Source: Chloroflexota bacterium
GTDB taxonomy: Bacteria > Chloroflexota > Anaerolineae > UBA2200
NCBI GenBank assembly: GCA_014360905.1
Contig: JACIWW010000010.1
Location: forward strand, 1 to 64,000
Reading direction: 5' to 3'
DNA: 64,000 nt
Each line of letters opens with the position of its first letter. The first letter of the stretch is position 1. Under the pieces are notes generated by a model. That model made no database searches. It was not told the DNA's origin and was given only the letters and a program-made list of their open reading frames with translations. Of the stretch, positions 60,496 through 64,000 are shown piece after piece. A program made the position numbers and the translations under genes.

Positions 60496-61585
60496 TCCAG
60501 GGAATGAACGAAGTCTGCGCTGTTATCGTCCGTCCGGCGTAAGTTACATGTACATCAATAAGCACTGTGTAGCCGGCTGGTTGATTGCCGATACCAAACG
60601 TGAATGAGCTGTACCCAGAGGCATCGGTAACACCGCCGCTAAAGCTCTGATCACCGCTGCGGAAGTGGACGACGGCTGCCACAGTTGCATTTGGCACCCC
60701 GTTCCCCCAGTTATCCATGACCCGCACGTAGACAGTCTGGGTTCCACCTTGCCATGGGAGAGGATACTTGACCCACGCTGAAACAGCAAAATCAACGGCT
60801 GGAATCGGTGTTGGTTGGATAAAAACGGGAGGAGACGGTTGCTGCTCTTCCGCAGGGGGAGTGGGCTGTGCCTGATCAAAGAAAGGCCAGCTGCTCGCTG
60901 TAGGTGTCGGCTGAATCGGTGTCTGTCCCCCTGACTGAGCGGACATGGGTGCGACCGGCGCCAGATAAGATGAAGGCAGACCGATACGGCTGATGTACTC
61001 ATCTCCCAAGTTCCCCAGCATCACCTGATAAGGAATGGGGTTCTCGGGATGCCACTCCATTTTGCCACGCTGGAAGTACTGTACGACTATTCCACCCTCC
61101 ACCATCAATTCGGTAATCGGATAACCGAATACATCCAGACCGCCATGGCGGTCAAAGTACTCTAGGAAAGTGTAAGAAAGTGTATGCCCGGTCTGAGGGT
61201 AGTAGCGCCGCTGCGGGTGATTGGCTGGGGGAATGCTCGAAGAGGAAATGGGGGGCGAACGGTATCCCAGCAGGTCCCCTAGCAGCGTGAGCTGTACCTG
61301 ATAAGGCAAAGGGTTGTAGGGATGATACTCCATCCTTGCACGTTGGAAGTACTGGACCTTCAAACCATCCTGGATGAATTCTTCCGTGCGAGGCAATCCA
61401 AAGATTGTCTCCCCTCCGTATTTATCAAAAAAAGCCAGGAATTCGCCTTGGACGTTATGACCGGTCGCCTGGAAATAGCGCACGTTAGTCCCTATACCGA
61501 CCTGGGATAAGGCTGTACCTACGACCAAGGCTCCTAGCCCCAGCGATAACGCAATAATGATAATGACTCTTAGCAGCCTATTCAT
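60491..61585 (-). CDS. Secreted repeat protein with C-terminal Ig-like domain
   Basis: 364 residues. A signal-anchor (VIIIIALSLGLGALVVGTAL, cleavage possible after ALS) is followed by two ~75-residue copies of a repeat whose markers are YFQ.TGH, FL.(F/Y)FD..GG, FG.P.TE, VQYFQR..ME.HP.NP.PYQV and L..LGD (residues 35-110, 125-200). Next come a Pro/Thr-rich linker and a big_1/Ig-like domain (TVYVRVMDNWGNGVPNATVA). It is surface or secreted; function unknown. The ATG follows GGGGGTGA. Confidence 0.82.
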   Translation of the reverse strand: MNRLLRVIIIIALSLGLGALVVGTALSQVGIGTNVRYFQATGHNVQGEFLAFFDKYGGETIFGLPRTEEFIQDGLKVQYFQRARMEYHPYNPLPYQVQLTLLGDLLGYRSPPISSSSIPPANHPQRRYYPQTGHTLSYTFLEYFDRHGGLDVFGYPITELMVEGGIVVQYFQRGKMEWHPENPIPYQVMLGNLGDEYISRIGLPSSYLAPVAPMSAQSGGQTPIQPTPTASSWPFFDQAQPTPPAEEQQPSPPVFIQPTPIPAVDFAVSAWVKYPLPWQGGTQTVYVRVMDNWGNGVPNATVAAVVHFRSGDQSFSGGVTDASGYSSFTFGIGNQPAGYTVLIDVHVTYAGRTITAQTSFIPWK

Positions 61586-62050
61586 GCTGGGTCACCCCCT
61601 GCATCCGCAAGCACCGATGCCATTGCTTCTATCGTGATGAGTTCGCATTGTTGACATTCGCTGTTAGAAAAGGATGCACAAATTCACTCCCAAGCCCGTT
61701 TATTATCTAGCTGCATGTATCTACTTACCAATTTACATCAATATTGAAATTGTGTCAAATCAATAAACCTATGGTATAGCACTGCATATTTTTGCGGTCA
61801 ATGTAGCTGTGCTAACGCCTTCGCTGGTACAACTTTATATCAAATCTCAATTTGTGTCAAATTTGTAACATATGCGTATACATACTGTTGCGAAGGGATA
61901 TTTCTATTCGATTTGCTGACAAGCCATTGTTGTGACGCTACCAGTTAGTTAATTGGTTAGAATGTGATCCATGCGCTAGCATTCACCCAATAGGCATGTT
62001 TTGACACCCTGAGCTGTCTACTTCCATTGATGAAAATAATCCTGGATTAT
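61586..62050. other. AT-rich intergenic region with repeated TTGTGTCAAAT
   Basis: About 465 bp without a gene between divergent units. TTGTGTCAAAT occurs at 61750-61760 and 61852-61862, 102 bp apart, and related TTGACAC/TTGACA words occur near 62013 and 62051. This may be a regulatory region, possibly for the DUF2089 protein next door. No tRNA, sRNA or further promoter is obvious. Confidence 0.5.
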
Positions 62051-62079
62051 TTGACAAAAATCCGTTATCAATTTATAAA
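62051..62079 (+). promoter_or_regulatory. Promoter of the DUF2089-GNAT-PF04020 operon
   Basis: TTGACA (62051-62056), 17 bp, TATAAA (62074-62079), 28 bp before the first candidate start codon. Confidence 0.75.
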
Positions 62080-62106
62080 TATTTTGAACGTTCTTTACAA
62101 AAATTT

Positions 62107-62433
62107 GTGGTGATCGAAGTGATAAGAGACGAAATGCATCGTGTACCAGGGAAGTGTCCTATCTGTGGTGGAGAATTGGCTGTGACGCATCTTCATTGCC
62201 CAAGCTGTGGCTTGACTCTGGGGGGTCAATTTAGTTTGGCTCGATTCTACCGGCTTGATGCAGAACAAATGCATTTTCTCGAAACATTCATTCGCTGTGA
62301 AGGCAAGCTAAACAGGGTCGGGAAAGTGCTGAATATGTCGTACCCCACGGCACGCGGCAGATTACTTGACCTGATTCGAGCTCTCGGCTACGAGGACAAG
62401 GAGAAATTCTCTCCTTCCCCCGCGGACGAATAG
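62107..62433 (+). CDS. DUF2089 protein (zinc ribbon plus sigma-like HTH)
   Basis: 108 residues. An N-terminal zinc ribbon, CPICGGELAVTHLHCPSCGL (residues 17-36), then an HTH-like region (FYRLDAEQMHFLETFIRCEG, KLNRVGKVLNMSYPTARGRL). DUF2089 proteins are thought to be transcription regulators. Candidate starts are GTG at 62107, 62110 or 62119 and ATG 62134; none has a good SD. It is first in an operon with a GNAT protein and a membrane protein. Confidence 0.85.
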   Translation: MVIEVIRDEMHRVPGKCPICGGELAVTHLHCPSCGLTLGGQFSLARFYRLDAEQMHFLETFIRCEGKLNRVGKVLNMSYPTARGRLLDLIRALGYEDKEKFSPSPADE

Positions 62434-62464
62434 CCATGCCGCCTGCTTGCGACTAGGAGTTACC

Positions 62465-63484
62465 ATGATCGTCCGAGCCAATGCCTGCAGAAATCCAGAA
62501 GAGGGATTGCGCCCTTTTGACATGCGGCGTGACCTGCTACCTTTGGCAAATCTGATTGAACTGTCTTTCCAATCCGAACTGGATCAGACTGCCAACCCTA
62601 TCGTAACAGAGATGAGGCGGCTGGCGAGATCTGGCCCTTTGTTATGGCTCTTCGACGCAACCTCTCGGTTGCTCTCCTCCCTTCTTCGTGGCTATGTATG
62701 GATTGCCAATGGGCAACTGGTGGGGAATGTCTCTCTGGGTCGCGAAAGTGAGCAACCCAATCTCTGGAGCATCAGCAATGTAGCTGTACATCCGGACTTT
62801 CGTGGACGTGGTATTGGACGCCAACTTATGAAAGCGGCTATACAAGAAGCACGCCACCATGGCGCCTGCCTGGTTATACTCGAGGTGCAGAAGGAAAATG
62901 CCCCAGCCCACCAGTTGTACGAAGAACTAGGTTTTCAAATCTACGACACCGTAGAGGAGCTCACTCTGCCTGAAGGCAAGGATATGAAGCGGCAGTTGAC
63001 GTCTACCCTACCGCTTCGTGAGTGTCGTCCTAAAGACTGGCAAGGTATTGTCGCTCTGCTGCATGCTGCGACACCCAAGGCAGTGCAAGAAGTAAAGCCT
63101 ATTCTCAGTAGCCGCTACCGACCCAGCATAAAACGCAGGCTTGGGCGTTTGTTTGATGATCTGTCGTATCTCCGTCAAAGCCAGGATTGGCTATTGGAAG
63201 AGAAGGGCCAAGTTATTGCACTATTGCAAATCACCGGTCAATACACCAAGACAGCGCATCGTTTACAGATCGCTGTGCACCCAGACCATCGTGGGACTAT
63301 CGAGGAAAGACTAGTAGCCGCAGGGCTAAACCGACTAGCCCATTTCCCAGATCGTGAGGTGGCATCAACGGTCTCTTCTTCTCATGTTGAGGCGTTACAG
63401 GCGTTCCATAAGAACGGGTTCCGCACCATCCGCATCTTGGATTTGATGAGATTGAATCTGCGTGATAGCAAGGAGAGAACATGA
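62465..63484 (+). CDS. Tandem GNAT acetyltransferase
   Basis: 339 residues. The first GNAT domain (about 10-175) has the acetyl-CoA loop VAVHPDFRGRGIGRQLMKAA and ends in APAHQLYEELGFQIY. The second (about 185-335) is degenerate: IAVHPDHRGTIEERLVAAGL lacks the usual glycine pattern. The substrate is unknown. ATG 62465 follows AGGAG by 5 nt. Its stop overlaps the next ATG by 4 nt. Confidence 0.87.
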   Translation: MIVRANACRNPEEGLRPFDMRRDLLPLANLIELSFQSELDQTANPIVTEMRRLARSGPLLWLFDATSRLLSSLLRGYVWIANGQLVGNVSLGRESEQPNLWSISNVAVHPDFRGRGIGRQLMKAAIQEARHHGACLVILEVQKENAPAHQLYEELGFQIYDTVEELTLPEGKDMKRQLTSTLPLRECRPKDWQGIVALLHAATPKAVQEVKPILSSRYRPSIKRRLGRLFDDLSYLRQSQDWLLEEKGQVIALLQITGQYTKTAHRLQIAVHPDHRGTIEERLVAAGLNRLAHFPDREVASTVSSSHVEALQAFHKNGFRTIRILDLMRLNLRDSKERT

Positions 63485-63855
63485 AGCGATTTCTATTGCG
63501 TTGGTTGATCACCGGCATTGCCTTGTACGCAGCCGTTCGTTTGGTACCAGGCATCACCTATGAAGGCGGTTGGCAAACGTTAGCAGGCATGGCGCTCATC
63601 TTTGGCCTGGTGAACGCAACCGTGCGCCCTATCTTGACCTTGCTGAGCTGTCCGCTAATCATCCTGACTATGGGTCTGTTTATCTTGGTGATTAACGGGG
63701 CTATGTTGCTGCTCGCCACTTGGCTAGCGGATCTCTTCGGGGTCACCTTCTATGTACAGGGGTTCGGCTCGGCTTTCGTGGGTGCACTAGTCATTAGTAT
63801 CGTGAGCTTCCTCATGAGCCTGTTTATTGGAGAAGAGAATACACACAGATCCTGA
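63481..63855 (+). CDS. Phage-holin-like membrane protein of the YvlD family (PF04020)
   Basis: 124 residues, four TM helices. Pattern FGLVNATVRPILTLLSCPLI and TMGLFILVINGAMLLLATWL is typical of PF04020 (named phage holin family 4, but chromosomal members are ordinary membrane proteins). ATGA overlap with the GNAT gene. Function unknown. Confidence 0.88.
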   Translation: MKRFLLRWLITGIALYAAVRLVPGITYEGGWQTLAGMALIFGLVNATVRPILTLLSCPLIILTMGLFILVINGAMLLLATWLADLFGVTFYVQGFGSAFVGALVISIVSFLMSLFIGEENTHRS

Positions 63856-63911
63856 GTTCCCCACCGCGGAACGCCGAGTATAGAGCACCGGATTCTACGG
63901 GGAACCCTTTT
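63856..63911 (+). terminator. Possible terminator between PF04020 gene and parB
   Basis: GTTCCCC and GGGGAAC are inverted around a ~34-nt loop, followed by CCTTTTTGG on the plus strand. Several shorter alternatives compete, so confidence is low. Confidence 0.4.
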
Positions 63912-63914
63912 TGG

Positions 63915-64000
63915 TTATTCTTCGCCCACAATCCGATCGTAAAGAGCCTGCAACTCTTCTTCGGAAAAGAAGTGAATCACTAGTTTTCCACCGTGCTTGC
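63915..64000 (-). CDS. parB: C-terminal end of ParB
   Basis: The last 28 codons of a minus-strand gene running off the right edge. The peptide, KHGGKLVIHFFSEEELQALY with DRIVGEE after it, matches the C-terminal dimerisation domain of ParB/Spo0J chromosome-partition proteins. Partial gene; parA presumably lies outside. Confidence 0.8.
   Translation of the reverse strand, partial: KHGGKLVIHFFSEEELQALYDRIVGEE

Noticed and set aside
1-64000. CRISPR arrays, tRNA or rRNA genes
   Set aside because: No regularly spaced repeats, cloverleaf sequences or rRNA-like stretches were seen in the gaps between genes.

Overview
The window looks like a chromosomal segment of a mid-GC, sigma-70-type bacterium, most probably a member of the Chloroflexota (Anaerolineae-like). 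This is inferred from family content: STAND/MalT regulator with a BTAD domain, PEGA/DUF5107 and sortilin-repeat surface proteins, DUF5317 and NHLP-like small proteins, DUF2085, DUF2089, and topoisomerase I with an N-terminal zinc ribbon. No rRNA, tRNA, CRISPR array or intact mobile element was seen. Many promoters are close to TTGACA-17-TATAAT, and TGn-extended -10 boxes are also common.

Layout. 1-84: edge fragment, transposase-like. 206-6810: fmt, HPr, lipB, topA, xerC-type recombinase and an M24 peptidase, all rightward. 6875-13145: a membrane protein, dGTPase (leftward), an acyl-CoA ligase and an anchored beta-propeller protein. 13318-16982: PEGA/DUF5107 lipoprotein, zinc-ribbon/TPR protein, DUF3467. 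16972-18126: DUF362 ferredoxin-like protein. 18385-23416: a thiamine-salvage locus headed by a consensus promoter, TPP riboswitch and intrinsic terminator (methyltransferase, thiamine-binding protein, ThiXYZ-type transporter, thiamine pyrophosphokinase fused to DUF2007). 23748-30478: a YfhO-flippase fusion, asnS and a GH1 glycosidase. 30475-33599 (leftward): GHMP kinase, dnaN, DUF2085.

33664-38722 is the most intriguing part. A 1082-residue STAND/TPR/BTAD regulator is followed by a promoter carrying two perfect 12-bp direct repeats just upstream of its -10. Then come a 23-codon ORF coupled to a 45-residue exported glycine-tailed peptide, a DUF5317 membrane protein, an NHLP-like small protein and a receiver domain lacking its phospho-acceptor Asp. 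A related 12-bp site sits at the same distance from the regulator's own -10. I propose a peptide-based regulatory module.

38737-48582 (leftward) holds dinG-like, rsmE, prmA, dnaJ, dnaK, grpE and hrcA, with a perfect CIRCE operator. 48688-54705 (leftward) holds a polyprenyl sugar transferase, rimI, tsaB, tsaE and a rifampin-phosphotransferase-like enzyme. 54747-60402 holds an unknown Cys-rich protein, a nitrilase-fold protein lacking its Cys, an HD/rnhA/HAD/phosphatase operon and birA. 60491-64000 holds a secreted repeat protein, DUF2089, tandem GNAT and PF04020 membrane proteins, and the C-terminus of ParB. Recurring themes are very short or absent leaders upstream of start codons and two genes that seem to start with CTG.
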